Source of the DNA: Devosia ginsengisoli | Lineage (GTDB): Bacteria > Pseudomonadota > Alphaproteobacteria > Rhizobiales > Devosiaceae | DNA: 64,000 bases | Direction: 5' to 3' | Assembly: GCF_007859655.1 (NCBI RefSeq) | Contig: NZ_CP042304.1 | Location: 2,232,001-2,296,000, forward strand | Shown: in pieces, positions 10,076 through 18,435 of the stretch | Numbering within the stretch: position 1 is the stretch's first letter | Layout of the letters: every line of letters begins with the position of its first letter | Made by a program: the position numbers and the translations under genes | Notes under the pieces: model-generated | The model's input: the letters and a program-made list of their open reading frames with translations, nothing else | Databases searched by the model: none | What the model was told of the DNA's origin: nothing

Positions 10076-11208
10076 GTGGCCTCCCGCAGCCCCTTGCCCA
10101 GATATTCCTCCGACTGCATCTCATCGAGTCGCGACACGGTGCGCTGGAATTCGAACGCCGTCCTGTCATCCTTGCCCAACTGTTCCAGCGGCACGGCGAA
10201 GCTGGCGCCGAGCTTGACGCCGCGATCGTAGAGATTGTCGATCAAAAGGATGAAACGCTTGGCGGCGTCGGACATGGTGCGACCCATCTGCGGCACATCG
10301 TCGATGATGATGGAATCGAACTGGTGGGCGATGCGCACGAAATCGCGCGAGCCCAGCGGCTTCTGGCAGAGGTCGGCAAAGCCGAATCGCGCCGCGCCCA
10401 TGGCCATAGATGGCACCGGGATTTCCCGGCCGATGCTTTCGACCACGCCGGGATGGCCGGGCTCGCCCCCGGTGATGCGCAGCCAGAGCCGGTCCATCTC
10501 GGCGCGCACGTCCGGGCCGGTGCCGAAGGCATAGACATGCTGGCCGGCAAATTTCATGCGCCGGTAGTCCCGCGCCGCCGGCAGGGCCGCCACGGTCACA
10601 TGGCTCTTGAGCAGGTCGATGAAGGGCAGGAAGAGCTGGCGGTTGAGACCGTCCTTGTAGAGCTCGTCCGGCACGACATTGGACGTCGCCACCAGCGTCA
10701 CGCCATTGGCGAAGAGCTTTTCGAACAGGCGATAGAGCAGCATGGCATTGGTGATGTCATGCACATGGAATTCATCGAGGCAGAGCAGGCGCAGGCCGGA
10801 TTTGACGATGGGCTTCACCACGGCCTCGACCGGGTCGGCATCCTTGCCCTTCTTGCTTTTGCGGAAGGCGGCCATGCCGGCATGGATCTCGTCCATGAAT
10901 TCATGGAAATGCACGCGCCGCTTCTGCCGGATCGGCACGGCGTCGAAGAACAGGTCCATCAGCATGGTCTTGCCGCGCCCCACCTCGCCATGGAGGTAGA
11001 GCCCGCGCACCGGCTCGCCTTTGTCGAAGAGCTTGCCCAGGAGGCCCTTGGGGCGTTCGGCCGAAACCCCGGCCAGTACGGCATCGAGCAGCATGGCGGC
11101 CTCGTGCTGCGCTGGATCGGCCAGCAGCGCGCCACGCGCCGCCAGGCCCTCATAGGCTGAGGTGACGGGGCCGGTTTTCTTGGAAGGGCGGACGCGCGAA
11201 GGGCTCAA
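10054..11208 (-). CDS. zapE: Cell division protein ZapE (AFG1-family ATPase)
   Basis: This 384-aa AFG1/ZapE-type P-loop ATPase is linked in other bacteria to FtsZ-ring function and to mitochondrial-type protein quality control. The Walker A motif is HGEVGRGKTMLMD and the Walker B motif is LLCLDEFHVHD. The conserved tail YRRMKFAGQHVYAFG and DNLYDRGVKL is also present. The start is a TTG at 11208. It lies directly upstream of mdh across a repeat-filled gap, a pairing common in alphaproteobacteria. The last codons overlap the end of the type B repeat. Confidence 0.93.
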   Translation of the reverse strand: MSPSRVRPSKKTGPVTSAYEGLAARGALLADPAQHEAAMLLDAVLAGVSAERPKGLLGKLFDKGEPVRGLYLHGEVGRGKTMLMDLFFDAVPIRQKRRVHFHEFMDEIHAGMAAFRKSKKGKDADPVEAVVKPIVKSGLRLLCLDEFHVHDITNAMLLYRLFEKLFANGVTLVATSNVVPDELYKDGLNRQLFLPFIDLLKSHVTVAALPAARDYRRMKFAGQHVYAFGTGPDVRAEMDRLWLRITGGEPGHPGVVESIGREIPVPSMAMGAARFGFADLCQKPLGSRDFVRIAHQFDSIIIDDVPQMGRTMSDAAKRFILLIDNLYDRGVKLGASFAVPLEQLGKDDRTAFEFQRTVSRLDEMQSEEYLGKGLREATEPPLSP

Positions 11209-11228
11209 GTGACGCAGATTCTTTCAGT

Positions 11229-11319
11229 AGACCTCATGGTGAGCTTGTCGAACCACGAGGTCGTGCCGCCAATCGTGCCACGACCTCGTGGTTCGACAAG
11301 CTCACCATGAGGTCTACCG
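11229..11319. repeat. 39-bp perfect inverted repeat
   Basis: The arm at 11229-11267 is the exact reverse complement of 11281-11319, with a 13-bp loop. The core words TGAGCTTGTCGAACCAC and GTGGTTCGACAAGCTCA belong to a dispersed repeat type seen in several alphaproteobacterial genomes. It fills the zapE upstream gap together with a terminator. Confidence 0.9.
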
Positions 11320-11342
11320 GCGGAATGGAAACGCCTGGAATA

Positions 11343-11368
11343 AAGCCGGCCATTTTGCGGGCCGGCTT
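11343..11368 (-). terminator. Terminator of the Omp19-like gene
   Basis: A 9-bp perfect stem (AAGCCGGCC at 11343-11351 and GGCCGGCTT at 11360-11368) is followed by TTTATT on the minus strand, just past the stop codon at 11378. Confidence 0.75.
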
Positions 11369-11377
11369 CACTGAAAC

Positions 11378-11977
11378 TTACCTGGACATCGAGATGGCCT
11401 GGCCACCGCCCATCGTGCCGATATAGCGGCCGCCCGACGGGGCGAGGAAGGCGGCGATGTTGCCGTTTTCATCATAGAGCTGGAGCTGGCTGCCCACCTG
11501 CTGCCAGCCGGTGACCGAGGCGATCTGCGGCACGGTGCAGCCCGGCGCCGAGGCGCGGTAGTAGCTGGTGCCGGTCTTGGCGGTCATCGGCAGGTTGATG
11601 CGGCAGGTCGCGGCGCCGGCAACGACGTTCCACACGCCTTCAGGACCGGCGCTCATGCCGCCGGCAACCGGCTGGGCCAGCGGATCGAGCGACACGATGG
11701 AGGGCAAGGTGCCCGGCGCGGTCGCAGCCGTCTGGGTGGCGGGAACCCCGCCCAGCACCGGCTGGCCGGAAAGGCCCGGCGCCGGCGTACCGGTTGCGCC
11801 AATGGCGGGCAAAGTGCCCTGCTGTACTGTGGAATTCTGCACCGGCTGCAACTGCTGTGGCTGGCCGATCGTGTTGAGATTGGCCGTATTGGACCCGGTG
11901 GACTGGCATGCGGCCAGCACAACGGCGATTGCCGCCACGCCCACCGCGGACAACGATCCGCGCATCCAATCCGTCAT
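11378..11977 (-). CDS. Omp19-like lipoprotein with AprI/Inh-type protease inhibitor domain
   Basis: This predicted outer-membrane lipoprotein has 199 aa. I choose the ATG at 11977 (MTDWMRG) because AGGAG lies just upstream; an upstream TTG-initiated extension lacks support. The signal peptide ends in a lipobox LAAC near residue 24. A low-complexity Gln/Pro/Thr linker (about residues 25-105) leads into a C-terminal beta-barrel of the AprI/Inh inhibitor type (GVWNVVAGAATCRINLPMT to GRYIGTMGGGQAISMSR) with two cysteines. This architecture is that of Brucella Omp19, which inhibits host and bacterial proteases. Function is inferred from domain organisation. Confidence 0.8.
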   Translation of the reverse strand: MTDWMRGSLSAVGVAAIAVVLAACQSTGSNTANLNTIGQPQQLQPVQNSTVQQGTLPAIGATGTPAPGLSGQPVLGGVPATQTAATAPGTLPSIVSLDPLAQPVAGGMSAGPEGVWNVVAGAATCRINLPMTAKTGTSYYRASAPGCTVPQIASVTGWQQVGSQLQLYDENGNIAAFLAPSGGRYIGTMGGGQAISMSR

Positions 11978-12101
11978 AGGTTTCCGCTCCTGCCCCAGGG
12001 GGCTTAACAAAGGTTAACAGCTTGTTTGGCTTATAACCAAACACCACGCTGCGTTCAACCGCCCGGCCCGCACTGTCAGCAGGACTGAGCAATGTGGCGT
12101 T

Positions 12102-12335
12102 TTAGCGGTCGGAGGCCGCCATTTCCTTCAACAGATCTTCTGCCAAAGCCGTTGCATCGCGCGCTTCTTCTTCGGGCACCTGCACCGGAACGCCTTCCGG
12201 CCCAAACAGATTCGTCACCCCCGGCAGGCCGCCATCGCCCTGCTCCAGCGGATTGAAACCATAGGCCCGCAACGCCACCACCAGCGCCCGCGCCTGCGAG
12301 GGATTTTTGACATGGGCGATGATCTGGTAGGTCAT
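12102..12335 (-). CDS. Small DUF2007-like protein of unknown function
   Basis: This 77-aa protein begins at the ATG at 12335, with GGGAGA seven bases upstream. The N-terminus (YQIIAHVKNPSQARALVVALRA) has the ferredoxin-like beta-alpha pattern of small signal-transducer-like proteins (DUF2007 type), followed by an acidic helical C-terminus. No signal peptide. It is divergent from yejB. The family match is tentative. Confidence 0.65.
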   Translation of the reverse strand: MTYQIIAHVKNPSQARALVVALRAYGFNPLEQGDGGLPGVTNLFGPEGVPVQVPEEEARDATALAEDLLKEMAASDR

Positions 12336-12532
12336 GGGCTTCTCCCGCGGTTGGGGCGATCCTGACTGCGTATGCCCGATCCGGCAAGCACCCAGCACAT
12401 AACCACCCCCACCCTTGCCAAGCCGTCACCAAAGTGTTGCACTTGCGATAAGCCGCTTCACTTCATGGTGATTTGCCGGCCTGGACGGCCCAGCGCCTAA
12501 ACTCCACGCAAACTCGTCTGCCCGGAGACCCG

Positions 12533-13630
12533 ATGGGCGCCTATATTCTCCGCCGCCTGCTGCTGATGATCCCGACCGTGTTCGGCATCATGGCCATCTC
12601 GTTCCTGATCACCCAATTCGCCCCCGGCGGCCCCGTGGAACAGGCGCTGGCCAACCTGTCGGGCCAGAATGTCTCCATGGCTACGCGCATTACTGGCGAC
12701 GCGGCGGGCGATTTCGCCGCCCAGCCCGGCCAGGGCGGCAACAAATCGGCCTATCGCGGCAGCCAGGGCCTGTCGCCCGAACTGGTCGCGCGCATCGAAA
12801 AGCAGTTCGGCTTCGACAAGCCGCCGCTCGAACGCTTCGGCATGATGTTGTGGAACTATCTGCGCTTCGATTTCGGCGACAGCTATTATCGCGATATCTC
12901 TGTCATCGACCTGATCAAGGAGAAGATGCCGGTTTCCATCTCGCTCGGCCTGTGGATGACGCTGATCGCCTATGGCATCTCCATTCCGCTCGGCATCAAG
13001 AAGGCCGTGACCGACGGTTCGCGCTTCGATGTGTGGACCTCGACCGTGGTCATCATGGGCTATGCCATTCCCGGCTTCCTGATCGCCATCGCGCTGATCG
13101 TGCTGTTTGCCGGCGGCAGCTTCTGGTCGATTTTCCCGCTGCGAGGGCTGACCTCACCGGGCTTTGACAGCTTTCCCTGGTGGCGGCAGATCATCGACTA
13201 TTTCTGGCATCTGGTGCTGCCCATCATCTCGATGGGACTGGGCGCCTTCGCCACCACGACGCTGCTCACCAAGAATTCGTTCATCGACGAAATCGGCAAG
13301 CAATATGTCACCACGGCCCGGGCCAAGGGGCTGACGGAAAACCAGGTGCTCTACCGCCACGTCTTCCGCAACGCCATGATGCTGATCATCGCCAGCTTTC
13401 CGGCCGCCTTCATCGGCGCCTTCTTCGGCGGCTCGCTGCTGATCGAGACCATTTTCTCGCTCGACGGGCTGGGCCTGCTCGGCTTCGTCTCGGTCAGCAA
13501 CCGCGACTATCCGGTGGTCTTTGCCACGCTTTATATCTTCAGCCTGCTCGGCCTCGTCATCGCGCTGATTTCCGACCTCGCCTATATGTGGGTCGATCCG
13601 CGCCTCGATTTCGAAAGCCGCGAAGTATGA
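12533..13630 (+). CDS. yejB: Microcin C/oligopeptide ABC transporter permease YejB
   Basis: This is the first permease of the YejABEF importer, which takes up peptides and microcin C-type compounds. I start it at the ATG at 12533, preceded by CCCGGAGACCCG; the open frame extends to 12473 without support. The 365-aa protein begins with MGAYILRRLLLMIPTVFGI, typical of DppB/YejB, has a long loop of about 90 residues after the first helix, and carries the permease coupling motif near TTARAKGLTENQVLYRH. Its TGA overlaps the yejE ATG. Confidence 0.95.
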   Translation: MGAYILRRLLLMIPTVFGIMAISFLITQFAPGGPVEQALANLSGQNVSMATRITGDAAGDFAAQPGQGGNKSAYRGSQGLSPELVARIEKQFGFDKPPLERFGMMLWNYLRFDFGDSYYRDISVIDLIKEKMPVSISLGLWMTLIAYGISIPLGIKKAVTDGSRFDVWTSTVVIMGYAIPGFLIAIALIVLFAGGSFWSIFPLRGLTSPGFDSFPWWRQIIDYFWHLVLPIISMGLGAFATTTLLTKNSFIDEIGKQYVTTARAKGLTENQVLYRHVFRNAMMLIIASFPAAFIGAFFGGSLLIETIFSLDGLGLLGFVSVSNRDYPVVFATLYIFSLLGLVIALISDLAYMWVDPRLDFESREV

Positions 13631-14769
13631 GCGAGTTGATGCAACAGGAAGCGGCAATCGCGGCCTCGCGCCGCCCCATGCTCAGCCCGCTCAATCGGCG
13701 GCGGCTCGACAATTTCCGCCGGAACCGCCGGGGCTATTGGTCGCTGTGGATTTTCCTCGTGCTGTTCCTCGCCGCGCTCGGCTCCGAATTCATCGCCAAT
13801 GACCGGCCTATCGTCGCCTCCTACAAGGGCGAATTGCTGTTCCCGGCCTTCGTCAACTATCCCGAAGCCAAGTTTGGTGGGTTTCTCGCCACCACCAATT
13901 ATCGCGACGATTTCATCGCTTCCGAAATCGAGGCCAATGGCTGGATGGTCTGGCCGCCGGTGCATTTCAGCTACAACACGGTCGACCGCTACCAGCCCGG
14001 CTCGGGCGCCACGCCGCCAACCTGGCTGCTCACGCGGGACGCGGCCTGCGAGCGCTATCCGCTGCAAACCGCCGACCCCGGCTGCAACTGGGGCAATGTC
14101 CACTGGCTAGGCACCGATGGCGAAGCCCATGACGTCCTGGCGCGGCTGCTCTATGGCGTGCGCATCTCCATCCTGTTCGGCTTCACGCTGACCATTCTTT
14201 CCTCGGTCATCGGGCTGGTGGCCGGTGCGGTGCAGGGCTATTTCGGCGGCTGGGTCGACCTCGTCGCCCAGCGCGTCATCGAAATCTGGACGTCGGTGCC
14301 CGCGCTCTACCTGCTGCTGATCGTCTCCAGCGTCATCGCGCCCAGCTTCTGGGTGCTGCTCGGCATATTGCTGCTGTTTTCCTGGGTGTCGCTGGTGGGC
14401 ATCGTGCGCGCCGAATTCCTGCGCGGCCGCAATTTCGAATATATCGCCGCCGCCCGCGCCCTCGGCGTTTCCAACATCACCATCATGTTCCGACACCTGC
14501 TGCCCAATGCCATGGTGGCAACGCTCACCTTCATGCCCTTCATCCTCTCCGGTTCGGTGGTGACGCTGACCTCGCTCGACCTGCTCGGCCTGGGCCTCGA
14601 AGTGGGTACACCCTCGCTGGGCGACCTGCTTTATCAGGGCAAGGAAAACCTGCAGGCGCCCTGGCTCGGCCTCACCGGCTTCCTCGCCATCGCGGTGCTG
14701 ATGACGCTGCTGGTGTTTATCGGGGAAGCCGTGCGCGATGCCTTCGATCCGCGGAAAGCCATGGGATGA
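13627..14769 (+). CDS. yejE: Microcin C/oligopeptide ABC transporter permease YejE
   Basis: This second inner-membrane permease (380 aa) pairs with YejB. The start at 13627 is set by an ATGA overlap with the yejB stop; a much longer open frame upstream is the shadow of yejB. The N-terminal cytoplasmic region (LSPLNRRRLDNFRRNRRGYW) precedes the first membrane helix. A large periplasmic domain follows (about residues 55-165), then the six-helix core with the coupling segment ARALGVSNITIMFRHLLPN. The stop overlaps yejF by ATGA, so the three genes are translationally coupled. Confidence 0.95.
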   Translation: MSELMQQEAAIAASRRPMLSPLNRRRLDNFRRNRRGYWSLWIFLVLFLAALGSEFIANDRPIVASYKGELLFPAFVNYPEAKFGGFLATTNYRDDFIASEIEANGWMVWPPVHFSYNTVDRYQPGSGATPPTWLLTRDAACERYPLQTADPGCNWGNVHWLGTDGEAHDVLARLLYGVRISILFGFTLTILSSVIGLVAGAVQGYFGGWVDLVAQRVIEIWTSVPALYLLLIVSSVIAPSFWVLLGILLLFSWVSLVGIVRAEFLRGRNFEYIAAARALGVSNITIMFRHLLPNAMVATLTFMPFILSGSVVTLTSLDLLGLGLEVGTPSLGDLLYQGKENLQAPWLGLTGFLAIAVLMTLLVFIGEAVRDAFDPRKAMG

Positions 14770-16376
14770 CCGCGCCCCTGCTCTCCATCCGCGACCTGAC
14801 CATTGCCTTTGGCGCCAACGAGGCGACGCGCGGCATCTCCTTCGATATTGCGCCCGGCGAGACCGTGGCTTTGGTGGGCGAAAGCGGCTCGGGCAAGTCG
14901 GTCACTGCCCTGTCGGTGCTGAAACTGCTGCCGGCGACGGCCGCCCTGTCGGGGCAAATCCTGTTCAAGGGCAAGGACCTGATCACTGCGCCGCCGGCCG
15001 AATTGCGCGCCGTGCGCGGCAATGACATTTCGATGATTTTCCAGGAGCCGATGAGCTCGCTCAACCCGGTCCACACTGTGGAGCGGCAGATCGGGGAAGT
15101 GCTGGCCGTGCATCGCGGCTTGCGCGCTACCGCCGCCCGCAAGCGGACGCTCGAACTGCTCGACGCCGTCGGCATTCCCGATCCGGCCAGCAGGCTCGGC
15201 GCCTATCCGCACCAGTTGTCGGGCGGGCAGCGCCAGCGCGTCATGATCGCCATGGCGCTGGCCAATGAACCGGACCTGCTGATCGCCGACGAACCGACCA
15301 CGGCGCTTGATGTGACTGTGCAGGCGCAAATCCTGACCCTGCTCAAGGAATTGCAAAGCCGGCTTGGCATGGCCATGCTGTTCATCACCCATGATCTGGG
15401 CATTGTGAAGCGCATCGCCGATCGCGTCTGCATCATGACCAAGGGCGAAATCGTCGAGACCGGTCCGGTCGACACCATCTTCGCCGATCCGCAGCACGCC
15501 TATACCAAGCATCTGCTCGCCGCCGAACCAAGCGGCGCCCCGCCGCCATCGGACCCGGCTGCCCCCTCCATTGTCGATGTGGCCAACCTCAAGGTGTGGT
15601 TCCCGGTCAGGCGCGGGCTGCTGCGCCGTACCGTGGGCCATATCAAGGCCGTCGATGGGGTCGACCTCTCCATCCGTCGCGGCGAAACGCTGGGCGTGGT
15701 GGGGGAATCAGGCTCGGGCAAATCGACACTGGGCTATGCCTTGCTGCGCCTGCTTCCTTCGGACGGGCGCATTGTCGTGCTGGGCAATACCATCCAGTCG
15801 CGCTCGTGGAAGGCCATGCGGCCCTTGCGCAAGGACATGCAGATCGTGTTCCAGGACCCGTTCGGCTCGCTCAGTCCGCGCCTGTCGGTCGATGCCATTA
15901 TCGGCGAGGGCCTGGCGGTTCATGCGCCGCATATCGGCGCGGCAGAACGCGATGCACGCGTGGTCAAGGCGCTGGAGGAGGTGGGGCTCGCCCCGGAAAC
16001 CCGCTTCCGCTACCCGCACGAGTTTTCCGGCGGCCAGCGCCAGCGCATCGCCATTGCCCGCGCCATGGTGCTGGAGCCCAAATTCGTCGTGCTGGACGAG
16101 CCCACTTCGGCACTCGATGTGTCGATCCAGGCCCAGGTCATCGACCTGTTGCGCGATATCCAGCAGCGGCACGGCCTGACCTATATGTTCATTTCCCACG
16201 ATCTCAAAGTGGTCCGCGCGCTGGCCAACCAGCTCATCGTCATGCGCGATGGGCGCGTCGTCGAACAGGGCGCCGCGGCCGATATCTTCGCCGCCCCGCA
16301 ATCGGACTATACCCGCGCGCTGCTGGCCGCGGCCTTTGCCGAACCAATGCTTCCGGCCGGGCCCGAAACGGTCTAG
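14766..16376 (+). CDS. yejF: Microcin C/oligopeptide ABC transporter ATPase YejF (two domains)
   Basis: This fused ATPase powers YejBE. The two nucleotide-binding domains lie in one 536-aa chain: Walker A GESGSGKS at residues 38-45 and again near 313-320, ABC signatures LSGGQRQR near 151 and FSGGQRQR near 419, and Walker [13 protein letters not shown] and [11 protein letters not shown]. The start overlaps the yejE stop. yejA follows 36 bp later, so the order is yejB-E-F-A rather than the enterobacterial A-B-E-F. Confidence 0.95.
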   Translation: MTAPLLSIRDLTIAFGANEATRGISFDIAPGETVALVGESGSGKSVTALSVLKLLPATAALSGQILFKGKDLITAPPAELRAVRGNDISMIFQEPMSSLNPVHTVERQIGEVLAVHRGLRATAARKRTLELLDAVGIPDPASRLGAYPHQLSGGQRQRVMIAMALANEPDLLIADEPTTALDVTVQAQILTLLKELQSRLGMAMLFITHDLGIVKRIADRVCIMTKGEIVETGPVDTIFADPQHAYTKHLLAAEPSGAPPPSDPAAPSIVDVANLKVWFPVRRGLLRRTVGHIKAVDGVDLSIRRGETLGVVGESGSGKSTLGYALLRLLPSDGRIVVLGNTIQSRSWKAMRPLRKDMQIVFQDPFGSLSPRLSVDAIIGEGLAVHAPHIGAAERDARVVKALEEVGLAPETRFRYPHEFSGGQRQRIAIARAMVLEPKFVVLDEPTSALDVSIQAQVIDLLRDIQQRHGLTYMFISHDLKVVRALANQLIVMRDGRVVEQGAAADIFAAPQSDYTRALLAAAFAEPMLPAGPETV

Positions 16377-16412
16377 CCTCGTGTCACAATTCGTCAATTT
16401 CGGAGCCGTCCG

Positions 16413-18260
16413 ATGAAACTCGCACCCCTCCTCGCCATCCTGCTGCTGGCCATGGTGGCCCCCGCTTTGGCCCAGACCCCGACCGACGTGTGGAGCAATT
16501 CCTTCACGCTGGAAGGCGAGCCCAAATACGGCCCCGACTATGCCCATTTCGACTATGTCAATGTTGACGCGCCCAAGGGCGGCGTCGTGCGCCAAGGCGC
16601 GCTAGGCGGCTTCGATACGTTCAACCCCATCCTGCCAAAAGGCGAGACCGCCGGCGGCATTGGCCTGCTCTACGAGACGCTGATGACGCCCTCGATGGAT
16701 GAGCAGAACACCTATTATGGCCTGCTGGCCAAGGAATTGAAGATCGCACCGGACTATGGCGCCGTCACCTTCCGCATCGACCCGGCAGCCCATTGGAACG
16801 ATGGCGAGCCTGTCACCGCCGAGGATGTGGTTTGGACCTTCAACAAGCTCATCGAGGTCAATCCCGACCGCCAGCAATATTACCTCAATATCGAAACGGC
16901 CGAGGTGACGGCGCCGGGCGAAGTGACCTTCACCTTCAACCAGACCGGCAATCGCGAATTGCCGCTCATTCTCGGCCAGCTCATGGTACTGCCCCAGCAC
17001 TGGTGGGAAGGCACCGACGCCAATGGCAAGCAGCGCGATATCGCCCAATCCACGCTCGAACCGCCTTTGGGCTCGGGGCCTTATGAACTGGCCAGCTTCG
17101 ACGCCGGCCGCAGCCTCACCTACAAGCGCGTGGAAAACTACTGGGGCGAGAACCAGCCGACCCAGGTGGGCCACAACAATTTCGACGAATATCGGCTCGA
17201 ATATTTCCTCGACCTGACGGTGCAGTTCGAGGCTTTCAAGGGCGACCAGTTCGACTGGTGGTGGGAAAACACCGCCCGCCGCTGGGCCACCGCCTATGAT
17301 TTCCCGGCGGTCAACGAGGGGCGCATCATCAAGGAATTGTTCCCGCAGGACTATGCCGGCTCGGGCATCGGGCTGGGCTTCGTGCCCAATCTGCGCCGCG
17401 AGAAATTCCAGGATATTCGCGTACGCAAGGCGCTCAACTATGCCTTCGATTTCGAGGAGTTGAGCAACACCCTGTTCTACAACCAGTATGAGCGCATCGA
17501 CAGCTACTTCTTCGGCCTGCCCTTCAAGTCCACGGGCCTGCCGGAAGGCGAGGAACTCGAAGTGCTGGAGTCCGTCCGCGACCTGGTGCCATCCAGCGTC
17601 TTTACCGAGCCCTATGCCAACCCGGTCAGCGGCGATCCGCAGAAGCTGCGGGACAACCTGCGCACCGCTTTGGGCCTGTTCAACGAAGCCGGCTATACGC
17701 TCGACGGCAACCGGCTGGTCGATGCCAATGGACAGCAATTCAGCTTCGAAATCCTGCTCAATGGCCCGACCATCGAGCCGGTGGCGGCGAACATGGTCAC
17801 CAACCTCGCCCAGATCGGCGTGGCGGCGACCATCCGCTCGGTGGACAGCCCGCAATATATCAACCGCTCGCGCAGTTTCGATTTCGATGTGATCTATACC
17901 GGCTGGGCGCAGAGCTTCTCGCCCGGCAACGAGCAGCGCTTCTTCTTCGGCTCCGCTGCCGCCAATGAGGAAGGCAGCCAGAACTATGCCGGCATCGCCA
18001 ATCCAGCCATCGACGCGCTGATCGACAAGCTGGTGGTGGCCGACGACCGCGACACCCAACTGGCGATCACCGCAGCCATCGACCGCGTGCTGCTGCACAA
18101 TTACTACATGGTCCCCAGCTACAGCCTGCGCAATTCCCGCATCGCCCACTGGAACCGCTTCAGCCACCCGGAAAACCTGCCGGACTTTTCCAGCGGGTTC
18201 CCCACGATCTGGTGGTGGGACGCGGAAAAGGCGGCGAAGACGGGCGGGGTGAGCCGGTAG
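16413..18260 (+). CDS. yejA: Peptide/microcin C ABC transporter substrate-binding protein YejA
   Basis: This 615-aa family 5 extracellular binding protein delivers peptides to YejBEF. It has a signal peptide at residues 1-20 (LLAMVAPALA-Q) and the family start of the mature protein (YAHFDYVNVDAPKGG). The typical length and the conserved NDGEPVTAEDVVWTF and WWWENTARRWATAYDFP segments match YejA rather than DppA. It follows yejF by 36 bp in the same operon. Confidence 0.93.
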   Translation: MKLAPLLAILLLAMVAPALAQTPTDVWSNSFTLEGEPKYGPDYAHFDYVNVDAPKGGVVRQGALGGFDTFNPILPKGETAGGIGLLYETLMTPSMDEQNTYYGLLAKELKIAPDYGAVTFRIDPAAHWNDGEPVTAEDVVWTFNKLIEVNPDRQQYYLNIETAEVTAPGEVTFTFNQTGNRELPLILGQLMVLPQHWWEGTDANGKQRDIAQSTLEPPLGSGPYELASFDAGRSLTYKRVENYWGENQPTQVGHNNFDEYRLEYFLDLTVQFEAFKGDQFDWWWENTARRWATAYDFPAVNEGRIIKELFPQDYAGSGIGLGFVPNLRREKFQDIRVRKALNYAFDFEELSNTLFYNQYERIDSYFFGLPFKSTGLPEGEELEVLESVRDLVPSSVFTEPYANPVSGDPQKLRDNLRTALGLFNEAGYTLDGNRLVDANGQQFSFEILLNGPTIEPVAANMVTNLAQIGVAATIRSVDSPQYINRSRSFDFDVIYTGWAQSFSPGNEQRFFFGSAAANEEGSQNYAGIANPAIDALIDKLVVADDRDTQLAITAAIDRVLLHNYYMVPSYSLRNSRIAHWNRFSHPENLPDFSSGFPTIWWWDAEKAAKTGGVSR

Positions 18261-18267
18261 GGAGACG

Positions 18268-18426
18268 CCTCTTTCCCTCTCCCCTTGAGGGAGAGGGACG
18301 ACCTGACGCGTTCAGCGGAAGGTCAGGGTGAGGGGTGCTGCGCTCTCCCATGCCAGACGCACGCAAGAGACCCCTCATCCGCCCTTCGGGCACCTTCTCC
18401 CTCAAGGGGAGAAGGCCACCTCCCAA
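18268..18426. repeat. Intergenic palindromic repeat, type B (yejA-tamB)
   Basis: CTCCCCTTGAGGGAG at the left end is mirrored by CTCCCTCAAGGGGAG at the right, with CGCTGAACG-type and GCCCTTCGGGC palindromes between. It fills the gap between the convergent yejA and tamB ends and may act as a shared transcription barrier. Confidence 0.8.
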
Positions 18427-18435
18427 CATCGGAAG

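Noticed and set aside
13180..13626. N-terminal extension of yejE by 149 residues
   Set aside because: The region is the end of yejB in another frame. The ATGA overlap and a normal YejE N-terminus fix the start at 13627.
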